A stretch of DNA of 64,000 nt, from assembly GCA_011390575.1 (NCBI GenBank), contig JAABSE010000002.1, positions 42,472 to 106,471 of the forward strand. The letters run 5' to 3'. Within the stretch, counting starts at the first letter, position 1; each line of letters begins with the position of its first letter. A program made the position numbers and the translations under genes. Below the pieces are notes generated by a model. That model had not been told where the DNA came from. It made no database searches and saw nothing but the letters and a program-made list of their open reading frames with translations. This DNA comes from Sphingobacteriia bacterium. GTDB taxonomy: Bacteria; Bacteroidota; Bacteroidia; Bacteroidales; UBA7960. Of the stretch, positions 46,325 through 54,227 are shown piece by piece.

Positions 46325-47437
46325 ATGGCAAAAGAAGAAAGATTTATTCCCTTTGATGTGATTGAGAAATTTATGGTTGAGGTAATGGCTAAGGCGGGAA
46401 TACCCGAGGCCGATGCGAAAATTGTTGCGGATGTGTTGGTTAAAGCTGACAAACTCGGTTTTGACTCTCATGGAGTAAACAGACTAAAACCCATTTATCT
46501 GGATAGGATAAATGACGGTATTCTCAACCCTGTTACCAATTTTGAGGTTGTTAAGGAATCGCCAGCCACAGCGGTAGTAGACGGACATAATGGGATGGGG
46601 CACGTGATTTCTTACAAATCCATGCAAATGGCTATTGATAAAGCCAAAAAATATGGAATGGGTATGGTAGCAGTTCGTAATTCTACCCACTACGGTTTTG
46701 CCGGATATTATCCCTTGATGGCCACAGAGCAGGATATGATTGGTATTACCGGAACCAATGCCAGACCCTCTATTGCACCTACATTTGGTGTAGAGAATAT
46801 GCTGGGAACCAACCCAATGACTTTTGGTATGCCCAGTGATGAGGACTTTCCGTTTTTGCTCGACTGTGCTACTTCTATTACACAACGTGGAAAAGTGGAG
46901 GTATATGCAAGACAAGGAAAAGAGATGCCCAAAGGTTGGGTGATTGACAAAAACGGCGAGTCGAAAACCAATTCTGTTGAAGTTTTGGAAGACTTAATTG
47001 CCGGTAAAGCTGCTTTCACACCTCTGGGTGGAGTTGGAGAAGAAACCGGTGGTTACAAAGGTTATGGTTATGCCACGGTAGTTGAGATTCTTTCTTCTGC
47101 CTTGCAGCAGGGAGCTTATATGAAAATGCTGCTGGGTATAAAAGATGGAAAGAAAGTTCCTTATCCCCTGGGTCATTTCTTTATAGCCATTGATATCAAT
47201 GCTTTTACTGAGCCGGCTGATTTTAAAAAGACAACCGGTAATATTCTCAGAGAATTGCGTGCTTCGCAGAAAATGCCTGGTGAAAAGAGAATTTATACCG
47301 CTGGCGAGAAAGAGCATGATACCTGGATGTACAGAAAAGATAAGGGCGTGCCTTTTAATGATGCATTGTTTGAAGAGTTTGCCGGAATGTGCAAAACTTA
47401 TGGATTGGAAAACTATCTGGCCCACTTTCAGAAATAG
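46325..47437 (+). CDS. malate/L-lactate dehydrogenase family (Ldh2) oxidoreductase
   Basis: A 370-residue NAD(P)-dependent 2-hydroxyacid dehydrogenase of the Ldh2/MDH2 family (not the classic MDH fold). The conserved regions include KADKLGFDSHGVNRLKPIY, VVDGHNGMGHVI, VRNSTHYGFAGYYP with its catalytic His, and GTNPMTFGMPSDEDFPFLLD. Members oxidise malate, lactate, ureidoglycolate or sulfolactate, and the substrate cannot be told here. It is monocistronic, has an upstream inverted repeat and is followed by a hairpin terminator. Confidence 0.9.
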   Translation: MAKEERFIPFDVIEKFMVEVMAKAGIPEADAKIVADVLVKADKLGFDSHGVNRLKPIYLDRINDGILNPVTNFEVVKESPATAVVDGHNGMGHVISYKSMQMAIDKAKKYGMGMVAVRNSTHYGFAGYYPLMATEQDMIGITGTNARPSIAPTFGVENMLGTNPMTFGMPSDEDFPFLLDCATSITQRGKVEVYARQGKEMPKGWVIDKNGESKTNSVEVLEDLIAGKAAFTPLGGVGEETGGYKGYGYATVVEILSSALQQGAYMKMLLGIKDGKKVPYPLGHFFIAIDINAFTEPADFKKTTGNILRELRASQKMPGEKRIYTAGEKEHDTWMYRKDKGVPFNDALFEEFAGMCKTYGLENYLAHFQK

Positions 47438-47459
47438 CACTTCTGGGATTGTGATAAAA

Positions 47460-47500
47460 AAAGCCTCTTCAACTGATATGATTGAAGGGGCTTTCCTTTG
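47460..47500. terminator. terminator between the dehydrogenase and Rpn-like genes
   Basis: A 13-bp stem with one G-T pair (47460-47472 with 47482-47494), with A-run before and pyrimidines after, lies between convergent genes. Confidence 0.75.
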
Positions 47501-47515
47501 TTGTAAGAATGTGTG

Positions 47516-48547
47516 TTAGAGATTGAGCATTTCTTTTAATTCTTGTGCTGTTATATCCAGTTCAGCTGCTGTTTCTTCTATGGAGAGTCCTTGCTTAAAG
47601 AGTATTTCAGCAAGTTTTGACTGGATCAGTCTTTTGCTTTTTCTCTCCTCTTCAGCTCTTTGTTTCTCCTCTTCAGCTCTTTGTTTCTCCTCTTCAGCTC
47701 TCAGTTTTTCTTGTTCTGCCCTAAGCTTTTCTTCTTCGGCACGTTTTTGTTCGGCTTTAAGTTTATCTTTTTCCAGCTCCAGACTTTCTCGTACCCTTTC
47801 CAGCTCATGTTCTACCGGAGCGAAAATATTGTCTATTTCTTCTTCTGCTTCCATTTGCCTGCGCAACTTGTCGTCTAAAACAGGCTTCTGAAGATGGGTA
47901 GCTATATCCTGCATCCCTGGGGGTATTGTTTTCAGATCGAGGATATACCGGTAGCTTGTTTGGTTGGCCTGGTTGAAAAAGGATATAAAGTGTTCCAGCT
48001 GGGTTTGCCGTTTTTTGGGTAATCTTTTTATCTGAATGATATGCGATACATGGGTAAGATAATTGATAAAATCACTTTCCACCTGCACCGGTTTTTTATC
48101 AGACAGGTTGATAACTTTTCTGTCTACCTTAACGGCCATATAAGGTATTTCAGCAACATTGTATCCCAGTATGTAAATGGCGATAATGGGATATATGCCT
48201 TTTGTATCGTATTGGGGGCGTTTTTTCTCCTGAACTGTTGATGCACCTGATCTGTATGCTGCTGAAAGGTAATTCCGGAATCGTTGCAGATCGGTGCTGT
48301 ATTTTGACTTTTGCAGTTCGATCAGTACGGTTTCTTTAGTGCCCTCATCAGTATCAATGGTAGCGATAAAATCAAGTCTGTAAAACTTCAGCAGGCGCGT
48401 TTCGTCGTAAGCAGTGGTTTCCTGCGATTTAAACTCAATGTCGAAAACTTTCTTTTCAAGAATGATCTCCAGCACCCTGCGTGCAATTTTTTTGTTTTGC
48501 ATCAGGTACTTGAATGCAGTGTCATATATGGGGTTGATAATGTGCAT
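47516..48547 (-). CDS. Rpn-family PD-(D/E)XK nuclease (PDDEXK_2)
   Basis: From the ATG at 48547 it has 343 residues. The N-terminal half starts HIINPIYDTAFKYLM and carries LDFIATIDTDEG followed by VLIELQKSK, the Asp...Glu-x-Gln/Lys core of the PD-(D/E)XK nuclease fold. Such proteins are often labelled PD-(D/E)XK transposases or recombination-promoting nucleases. After about residue 220 comes a long Lys/Glu/Arg coiled coil with perfect EEKQRAE-type heptads made by 21-base DNA repeats, then a small helical end (LDITAQELKEML). Rpn proteins promote RecA-independent recombination in E. coli. There are no terminal inverted repeats here, so it is not an insertion sequence. Confidence 0.85.
   Translation of the reverse strand: MHIINPIYDTAFKYLMQNKKIARRVLEIILEKKVFDIEFKSQETTAYDETRLLKFYRLDFIATIDTDEGTKETVLIELQKSKYSTDLQRFRNYLSAAYRSGASTVQEKKRPQYDTKGIYPIIAIYILGYNVAEIPYMAVKVDRKVINLSDKKPVQVESDFINYLTHVSHIIQIKRLPKKRQTQLEHFISFFNQANQTSYRYILDLKTIPPGMQDIATHLQKPVLDDKLRRQMEAEEEIDNIFAPVEHELERVRESLELEKDKLKAEQKRAEEEKLRAEQEKLRAEEEKQRAEEEKQRAEEERKSKRLIQSKLAEILFKQGLSIEETAAELDITAQELKEMLNL
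47643..47705. repeat. 21-base tandem repeat in the Rpn-like gene
   Basis: About three copies of a 21-base unit (TCTCCTCTTCAGCTCTTTGT plus one base on the + strand) encode the repeated RAEEEKQ heptads. Copies are near-identical, so length variation between strains is likely. Confidence 0.75.
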
Positions 48548-48604
48548 GATAGAAATAATTAACCAACCGTAAAAATACAACTTTTCCTGTTAAAAAACAA
48601 TCCC

Positions 48605-50389
48605 TCACTCCCTGATATCAATGCCGATTTCTTTTAGTAAAAGTGAAGCATTAAAGGTATTACAAACTCCGGGTTTCAGCTTGTAATCAAATTTCATTTT
48701 GTTATTATCGTCAATAATAATATCAAAATAATAATTGGTGATTTCAGCAGGATAATTATTTTGCATCTCTGCTAGTTCTAAGTTATGTGTGGCAATTACT
48801 GCGGGTACTTGATGATTGATTAATTCACGCGTTATGGCCATGCTTCCCTTTGCTTTGTCTGCTGAATTGGTACCCCGCAGTAATTCGTCAAGCAAAAGAA
48901 GCACATTGTTATCATCCCTCACGCTATCCAGTATTTTTTTCAACCTGAGAATTTCGCGGTAAAACGTGCTGGTATTTTCACTCAGCGAATCGGTTATGGT
49001 AAGGTAGGTCATAATACGGAAGAGGCTGATTGTAAGCTTCTCAGCGCATACCGGTGCACCTGCTTTGGCCAGAATGATATTTACCCCCAGAGTTCTAAGA
49101 AAGGTACTCTTTCCTGCCATATTAGAACCGGTAACAATGGTGATGAAAGAACTTTCTGTCCATTGAAAACTATTATTGACCCGTTCTTTTTTTGCAATTA
49201 GGGGATGACCCATTTCTGTCCCTGATAATTCGAAATTATTTGCGATAAATTCGGGATAATTCCAATCCGGGTGGTTGTTTTCAAGATTGGCCAGACTTAT
49301 GAGTGCTTCCAGTTGTCCGGCCACTTTAAACCAGCGATGGGTTTTGGATGCATATTGGTCAAACCAGGATGAAATTTTCATGCACATCAAAATGTCCCAC
49401 AAAAAGAAATAATTAAGAATGGCTCCTACGATCATGTTGAGAGAATAGTCGAGCTTGCTGCTCAAACCCCGTAAACGAGCGATGGCATCAGTGGCTTTGT
49501 TTTTCTCCAGCAGGAGATCTTCCTGTAAGTTTTTAAGATATGGTGCGGAAAATTCTTCTGCTTCGAAGGTATTGAGTATGTAATGATAATCACTTAGGGT
49601 TTTTTCTCTCCCTTCCAGCTGTATTTTGATGGTGCTGGTAAACCGGTTCATTCTGGCATTAAGAAAGTAGTTGAAAAAAACAGGCAATAGGAGCAATGAC
49701 GCATTTATTCCTGCAAAAACAATCAACCCAATGGAGATTGAGAGCAGGGTGAAGGAAACAATAAGCCATCTTTTTATCTTTTTGGGAGGCGGAATTGTTT
49801 TTTCGATTTCGGGCAAATGCTCTGCATCAAAATCTTTGATTTTGCGTTCAAATAATTCGACCCTGAATTTTTCGCACCATGATTTTTTCTGCGCAAGTTC
49901 TTTTATGGCTTGCTGCCTTTTCTGGATGGTGTCAAGTACAGGTTCATCTGAAAGCCACCCTGCCAGTGCCTTGTTTCCTACTCCGGTGGCGCAGCGGTTT
50001 AAATAATGAAACAACCCTTTCTTGCCAAAAATATCCATATCAAGCGTGTAGTCATGATTGGGATCGCGAAAGGCTGTCCCGGGATAGTATTTGTTCACTT
50101 CCAGATTGAGTGATCTTATTTCATTGTCCAACAGTTGTTTGCGGGTGGTCTCTTTCGTTAATTCAGCATGATTTTTTAAATGAAACAAAACAACCTGGAC
50201 GAATGCAATAATCAATAGCACGGTAATGGCGATGGCAACTAAAGATCCGGTGCTAATGCTGATGATCAAACCTGTAACCATCAGAATGAAACCTGCCAGT
50301 CTGCCCATGCTCAGGTAGTTGTCCTTTTTTTGTAGTTGTTCAATGATTTTTTCTGTTTCAGTTATTCTTCGTTCGTAGTAAGAGTTCAT
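48605..50389 (-). CDS. membrane-anchored MutS-family ATPase
   Basis: From the ATG at 50389 it has 594 residues. An N-terminal coiled segment is followed by two hydrophobic stretches (about 30-70) and a further pair (about 210-250), so the protein is membrane-bound. MutS core and ATPase regions follow: Walker A TGSNMAGKSTFLRTLG, NTSTFYREI of the signature region, Walker B LLLLDELLRGTNSADKAKG, and ATHNLELAEM with the H-loop. No mismatch-recognition domain (F-x-E) and no Smr nuclease is visible. The membrane-bound MutS-like family is common in Bacteroidota and has no settled function. A promoter box lies 46 bases upstream. Confidence 0.85.
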   Translation of the reverse strand: MNSYYERRITETEKIIEQLQKKDNYLSMGRLAGFILMVTGLIISISTGSLVAIAITVLLIIAFVQVVLFHLKNHAELTKETTRKQLLDNEIRSLNLEVNKYYPGTAFRDPNHDYTLDMDIFGKKGLFHYLNRCATGVGNKALAGWLSDEPVLDTIQKRQQAIKELAQKKSWCEKFRVELFERKIKDFDAEHLPEIEKTIPPPKKIKRWLIVSFTLLSISIGLIVFAGINASLLLLPVFFNYFLNARMNRFTSTIKIQLEGREKTLSDYHYILNTFEAEEFSAPYLKNLQEDLLLEKNKATDAIARLRGLSSKLDYSLNMIVGAILNYFFLWDILMCMKISSWFDQYASKTHRWFKVAGQLEALISLANLENNHPDWNYPEFIANNFELSGTEMGHPLIAKKERVNNSFQWTESSFITIVTGSNMAGKSTFLRTLGVNIILAKAGAPVCAEKLTISLFRIMTYLTITDSLSENTSTFYREILRLKKILDSVRDDNNVLLLLDELLRGTNSADKAKGSMAITRELINHQVPAVIATHNLELAEMQNNYPAEITNYYFDIIIDDNNKMKFDYKLKPGVCNTFNASLLLKEIGIDIRE

Positions 50390-50434
50390 GGAGCCTTGTG
50401 TTTTAGAATATGATCGTTTTGATGCGGGTCTGGG

Positions 50435-50442
50435 CAAAAATA
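50435..50442 (-). promoter_or_regulatory. -7 promoter box of the MutS-like gene
   Basis: CAAAAATA on the + strand is TATTTTTG on the coding strand, 46 bases before the ATG at 50389. Confidence 0.5.
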
Positions 50443-50510
50443 CGCAAAATGCTATCCATTGCAGCAGATTAAAATCAAAACAAAAAGCTTCCATTTTATG
50501 GAATAAGCTC

Positions 50511-50518
50511 TATTTTTG
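50511..50518 (+). promoter_or_regulatory. -7 promoter box of metX
   Basis: TATTTTTG fits TAnnTTTG and lies 41 bases before the ATG at 50560. It is back to back with the box of the MutS-like gene. Confidence 0.5.
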
Positions 50519-50559
50519 CATTTTTGCACAAAATAATTTTCTGAAAGCTTCCAAATCTA

Positions 50560-51579
50560 ATGTTTATGCCTGAAGTATTAAGTTATCCTCATCCTTTTAC
50601 CACCGAAAGCGGAACGGTTTTACCCCAAATAGACATAGCGTATGATGTGCTGGGAGATCTGAGTCATCATAAGCCCCTTGTTTGGGTTTGTCATGCTTTG
50701 ACGGGCAATTCTAACCCGCTCGATTGGTGGCCGGGGATTGTAGGCCCGGGGAGGTATGTGGATACAGAAAGGTTTAATGTTGTCTGTGCCAATGTACTGG
50801 GATCTTGTTATGGAAGTACGGGAGCGCATTCGCTAAATCCGGAAACCGGCAATCCTTACCTTTCAGATTTTCCTTTGATTACAATCAGGGATATGGTAAA
50901 CGCCCACGAAATACTGCGCAAGCATCTGGGTATAGAAAAGATTGATTTGATTATAGGAGCTTCTCTGGGCGCTTTCCAGGGATTGGAATGGAGTTATATG
51001 CATCCGGGGCTTATTGAAAGATTGATATTCCTGGTGGCAGGTGCACGCACCAGCCCCTGGTGCAAGGCATTTAATGAAGCACAGCGTATGGCACTTGAGG
51101 CTGACCCCACATTTTTTACCGATGTACCTCATGCCGGCGCCAAAGGGCTAATGGCAGCAAGGGCCATAGGGATGATCAGCTATCGCAATTTTCATACTTT
51201 TGGTATTACACAACCCGATCCGGAAAATGGGCAGCTGGAGAATTTTCGTGCATGTACCTACCAGAGGTACCAGGGAGAGAAACTTGTCAACAGATACAAT
51301 GCTCATGCCTATTACTACATAAGCAAGGCATTTGATTCGCACGATATAGGCAGGGGCAGGGGAGGAGTTGCTTCAGCCTTGAGAGAAATTAATACTCAAA
51401 CATTGTGTATAAGCACTGACACCGATATTTTATTCCCGGTGGAAGAGGTAAAAGAAGTGGCAGATTTGTTGCCCAATGCTACCCATGTAATGCTCGAGAG
51501 TATTTACGGGCATGATGGTTTCCTGATAGAAAATGATAAACTAACTGCTATTCTAAGAAACTGGGAACAGACTATGTGA
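50560..51579 (+). CDS. metX: homoserine O-acetyltransferase MetX
   Basis: A 339-residue alpha/beta-hydrolase-fold acyltransferase that activates homoserine for methionine synthesis. The nucleophile Ser lies in IIGASLGAFQGLEWSYMHP, the acid Asp in ISTDTDILFP and the His in YGHDGFLIE. The N-terminal ALTGNSNPLDWWPGIVGPG matches the family. An ATG two codons later (50566) is an equally good start. The 3' end stops two bases before the convergent rmlD-like gene. MetX enzymes may use acetyl- or succinyl-CoA, and acetyl is assumed by family. Confidence 0.93.
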   Translation: MFMPEVLSYPHPFTTESGTVLPQIDIAYDVLGDLSHHKPLVWVCHALTGNSNPLDWWPGIVGPGRYVDTERFNVVCANVLGSCYGSTGAHSLNPETGNPYLSDFPLITIRDMVNAHEILRKHLGIEKIDLIIGASLGAFQGLEWSYMHPGLIERLIFLVAGARTSPWCKAFNEAQRMALEADPTFFTDVPHAGAKGLMAARAIGMISYRNFHTFGITQPDPENGQLENFRACTYQRYQGEKLVNRYNAHAYYYISKAFDSHDIGRGRGGVASALREINTQTLCISTDTDILFPVEEVKEVADLLPNATHVMLESIYGHDGFLIENDKLTAILRNWEQTM

Positions 51580-51581
51580 TC

Positions 51582-52436
51582 TTATAGTTTGGCAAGACAC
51601 ACTTCAAGGCTTTTGCGCCAGTGTGGAATTTTGATACCAAAGTCTTTTTTCACCCTGGCTTTATTGAGTACAGTGAAAAAGGGTCGCTGGGCATCAGTGG
51701 GAAAGTCCTTGGTCAACACCGGTTCAATATTGCAATCCAGTTTTTTGATGTTCACAATGGCCTGGGCAAAATCATACCAGCTTGCTACCCCTTCATTTGA
51801 GTAATTGTAGATTTCAGTACGGATTTTTGAGGGTACTTTGGGAATGATATCCAGAATCGCGCGGGCGAGATCTGCTGCGTAGGTTGGCGTGCCGATTTGA
51901 TCGTAAACCACCTTGAGTTCCTTTTCTGACTGAGCTTTTTCAACGATGGTTTTTACAAAGTTTTTTCCAAAAGAAGAATAAAGCCAGGAAGTTCTGAATA
52001 TCAGAGCCCTTTTGGCATTGAAAATCACTTCTATTTCCCCGTCAAGTTTGGTTTTCCCGTAGATGCTTTTGGGGCTTGCCGTATCGTTTTCTGTATAGGG
52101 TTTAAAACTCTTTCCTTCAAAAACATAATCTGTTGAAATGTGAATGAGCAGTGCATTGGTCTTACCGCAAGCCTGTGCCAGATTTTTAACACCAGTAGCA
52201 TTAATGAGCATGGCTTGCTGTTTATCTGATTCTGCTTTGTCAACAGCTGTATATCCCGCACAATTGATAACGACCTCAATTTTGTTACCCTTGATAAACT
52301 TGGCAGTGTTGTCTTCATTGGTAATATCCAGTTCTTTTATGTCGGTGAAAAAGAAGGTGTAATCAGGATATTCTTTTTCAAGTGCTTGTAATTCACTTCC
52401 CAATTGTCCCTGGCTGCCTGTTACTAGTAAATTCAT
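51582..52436 (-). CDS. rfbD: dTDP-4-dehydrorhamnose reductase RmlD-like
   Basis: A 284-residue short-chain-type reductase. The NAD(P) motif is VTGSQGQLGSEL, the catalytic YxxxK is in SIYGKTKLDGE, and ISTDYVFEG supplies Thr/Asp near the active site. It makes dTDP-L-rhamnose from the 4-keto sugar. No rmlA, rmlB or rmlC gene is nearby, so the pathway genes are split or the enzyme serves another sugar. It ends two bases from metX. A TAAATTTG box on the coding strand is 119 bases upstream. Confidence 0.9.
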   Translation of the reverse strand: MNLLVTGSQGQLGSELQALEKEYPDYTFFFTDIKELDITNEDNTAKFIKGNKIEVVINCAGYTAVDKAESDKQQAMLINATGVKNLAQACGKTNALLIHISTDYVFEGKSFKPYTENDTASPKSIYGKTKLDGEIEVIFNAKRALIFRTSWLYSSFGKNFVKTIVEKAQSEKELKVVYDQIGTPTYAADLARAILDIIPKVPSKIRTEIYNYSNEGVASWYDFAQAIVNIKKLDCNIEPVLTKDFPTDAQRPFFTVLNKARVKKDFGIKIPHWRKSLEVCLAKL

Positions 52437-52697
52437 GAGGGTTATATTTTATTGCTGGTTGAGGGTGGTTTAAAGTATACTTTTTGTATGAAAACTCATT
52501 TAGTAAAAATCCATATTTCAAATATGGCAGGTAAAAGTATAATGAATTATCATGCAAATTTAGTATTTTTTGCGCTTTTTCTGTCGAATAAATTATTTGA
52601 GTATATGAATAAATTTTCATCTCTGGTCGCCAATAAAATTGTAATTTAGTTTTGTAAATAAATTTATATATCGTCTGAGTAAATAAAATATGTAAGC
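52437..52697. other. divergent promoter region with a 17-base palindrome
   Basis: Between the rmlD-like gene and the next conserved gene, I see a -7 box for the left gene (52555-52562, TAAATTTG on the minus strand), one for the right gene (52647-52654, TAGTTTTG), and the palindrome CCATATTT-C-AAATATGG at 52511-52527. The palindrome could be an operator. Confidence 0.5.
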
Positions 52698-54155
52698 ATG
52701 ACCCCAAATAATATTGAGAGAGAAGTTTTTGATACGAACCGAAAGGCGTTGTTTATCAACCTCGATGATACTATCTACGGCTCTTTTGCTGAGATTGGAG
52801 GCGGACAGGAAGTGGCACGATGCTTTTTTCAGTCGGGCGGAGCCTCTGGAACGGTGGCTAAAACTATTTCTGCTTATGATATGGTTTTTAGTGATACTAT
52901 GTATGGTAAAACCCCCGAGGGTCGGTATGTTTCTGAATCCCGTCTGATGCAAATGCTTGACTTAGAGTACAATAATCTGGTTAAAGTTCTCAGCAATAAA
53001 CGGACACCCGATACACGCTATTTTGCTTTCGCCAATACGGTAACCACGCTTAATTATCAAAAAACCAATCAGGGACACGGTTGGATTGGTGTAAGGTTTC
53101 AGCTTAAACCCAATTCCAGGCCCAACGATGTTATTTTGCACGTAAAATTGCTGGAAAATGATAACCTTTTGCAACAAAAGACCCTGGGTGTGCTTGGGGT
53201 AAACCTTATTTATGCTTGTTTTTATAATTATCAGTACCCCAACAGCTTCCTCAAATCACTGGTAGAGCTAAACCTGGAAGATCGCATCGAGATTGACATG
53301 ATTAGCATGCACGGACCCGAACTTGATTATGTTGATAACCGTCTTTTGGCTGTGCAGTTGGTGAAAAATAACATGACTACAGTGACCATGTTTGATCGGT
53401 ATGGCAATGTTAAGCCCCCGTCTGAGCTTTTGTATAAAAAGAATGTTATGCTGCTTCGGGGTAGCTTCAGACCCATTACTTATGTTGGATTCGACATGCT
53501 TAAATCCGGTTTCGGTTTATTTAAAAAAGAAATTGGATTTGACAAGGAAAATACCATTGTATTGTGTGAAATGACCCTTAAAAACCTTATCGAGGAAGGT
53601 GTTTTTGATGAGAGAGATTTTCTGGACAGGGTGGACATTCTTTGCGGTATGGGGCAAAATGTGATGATTACCAATTTTAAAGAGTTTTACAAGGTTTCCA
53701 GCTGGTTTGCCAATTACCAGATAAAAAATATCCGCATGGTAATCGGAGCGCTCACATTCCGCAAAATCCTGGAAAAACATTATTATAAACATCTGAAGGG
53801 GGGTATCCTGGAAGCCTTTGGGCGTCTGTTTACTGAAAACCTTAAAGTGTACCTCTACCCGGGCCGTGAAAAACAAACACACAATATTTTAACTACCGAA
53901 AATATGCCCATGGAAGATGACGTGAAATTTCTTTATCAGCACCTGATGGAGTCGGGCCTTATCATTGATATTCCCAATTACAGAAAAGAAATATTGCCCT
54001 TCTTTTCATATAAAGTTCTGGCTAAGCTAAATGCCAATGATCCTGAATGGGAAACGATGGTGCCAAGGTATGTTTCATCTTTCATCAAAAACAAAAATTT
54101 GTTCGGTTACGGCAGCAGCGAGAAGGAACCTGTGGTGAAAAAGAAAGAGCCCTGA
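52698..54155 (+). CDS. conserved protein of unknown function
   Basis: A 485-residue soluble protein. Its most striking segments are FAEIGGGQEVARCFFQSGGA, TISAYDMVFSDTMYG and GHGWIGVRFQ, a family I recall as widespread in Bacteroidota and also present in cyanobacteria and others. Public entries often carry wrong names such as nicotinate-nucleotide adenylyltransferase or TonB receptor. I see no signal peptide and no nucleotidyltransferase HxGH motif in the expected place, so I do not use those names. The C-terminal end is Lys/Glu-rich. It has its own promoter box and terminator. The function is unknown. Confidence 0.7.
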   Translation: MTPNNIEREVFDTNRKALFINLDDTIYGSFAEIGGGQEVARCFFQSGGASGTVAKTISAYDMVFSDTMYGKTPEGRYVSESRLMQMLDLEYNNLVKVLSNKRTPDTRYFAFANTVTTLNYQKTNQGHGWIGVRFQLKPNSRPNDVILHVKLLENDNLLQQKTLGVLGVNLIYACFYNYQYPNSFLKSLVELNLEDRIEIDMISMHGPELDYVDNRLLAVQLVKNNMTTVTMFDRYGNVKPPSELLYKKNVMLLRGSFRPITYVGFDMLKSGFGLFKKEIGFDKENTIVLCEMTLKNLIEEGVFDERDFLDRVDILCGMGQNVMITNFKEFYKVSSWFANYQIKNIRMVIGALTFRKILEKHYYKHLKGGILEAFGRLFTENLKVYLYPGREKQTHNILTTENMPMEDDVKFLYQHLMESGLIIDIPNYRKEILPFFSYKVLAKLNANDPEWETMVPRYVSSFIKNKNLFGYGSSEKEPVVKKKEP

Positions 54156-54174
54156 ACTTATTCTTAAGAAATGC

Positions 54175-54203
54175 AAAAGCCCGGCAAATCACCGGGCTTT
54201 TTT
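54175..54203. terminator. terminator between the conserved gene and the outer-membrane receptor gene
   Basis: A 10-bp stem (54175-54184 with 54192-54201) has a seven-base loop, A's before and T's after. It lies between convergent genes. Confidence 0.8.
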
Positions 54204-54227
54204 AATAAGCAATAGTCAAAACAAAAC

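Noticed and set aside
47516..48547. Insertion sequence (because Rpn-type proteins are often named transposases)
   Set aside because: No terminal inverted repeats, no target duplication, and ordinary neighbours and terminator. It is called a host nuclease gene instead.
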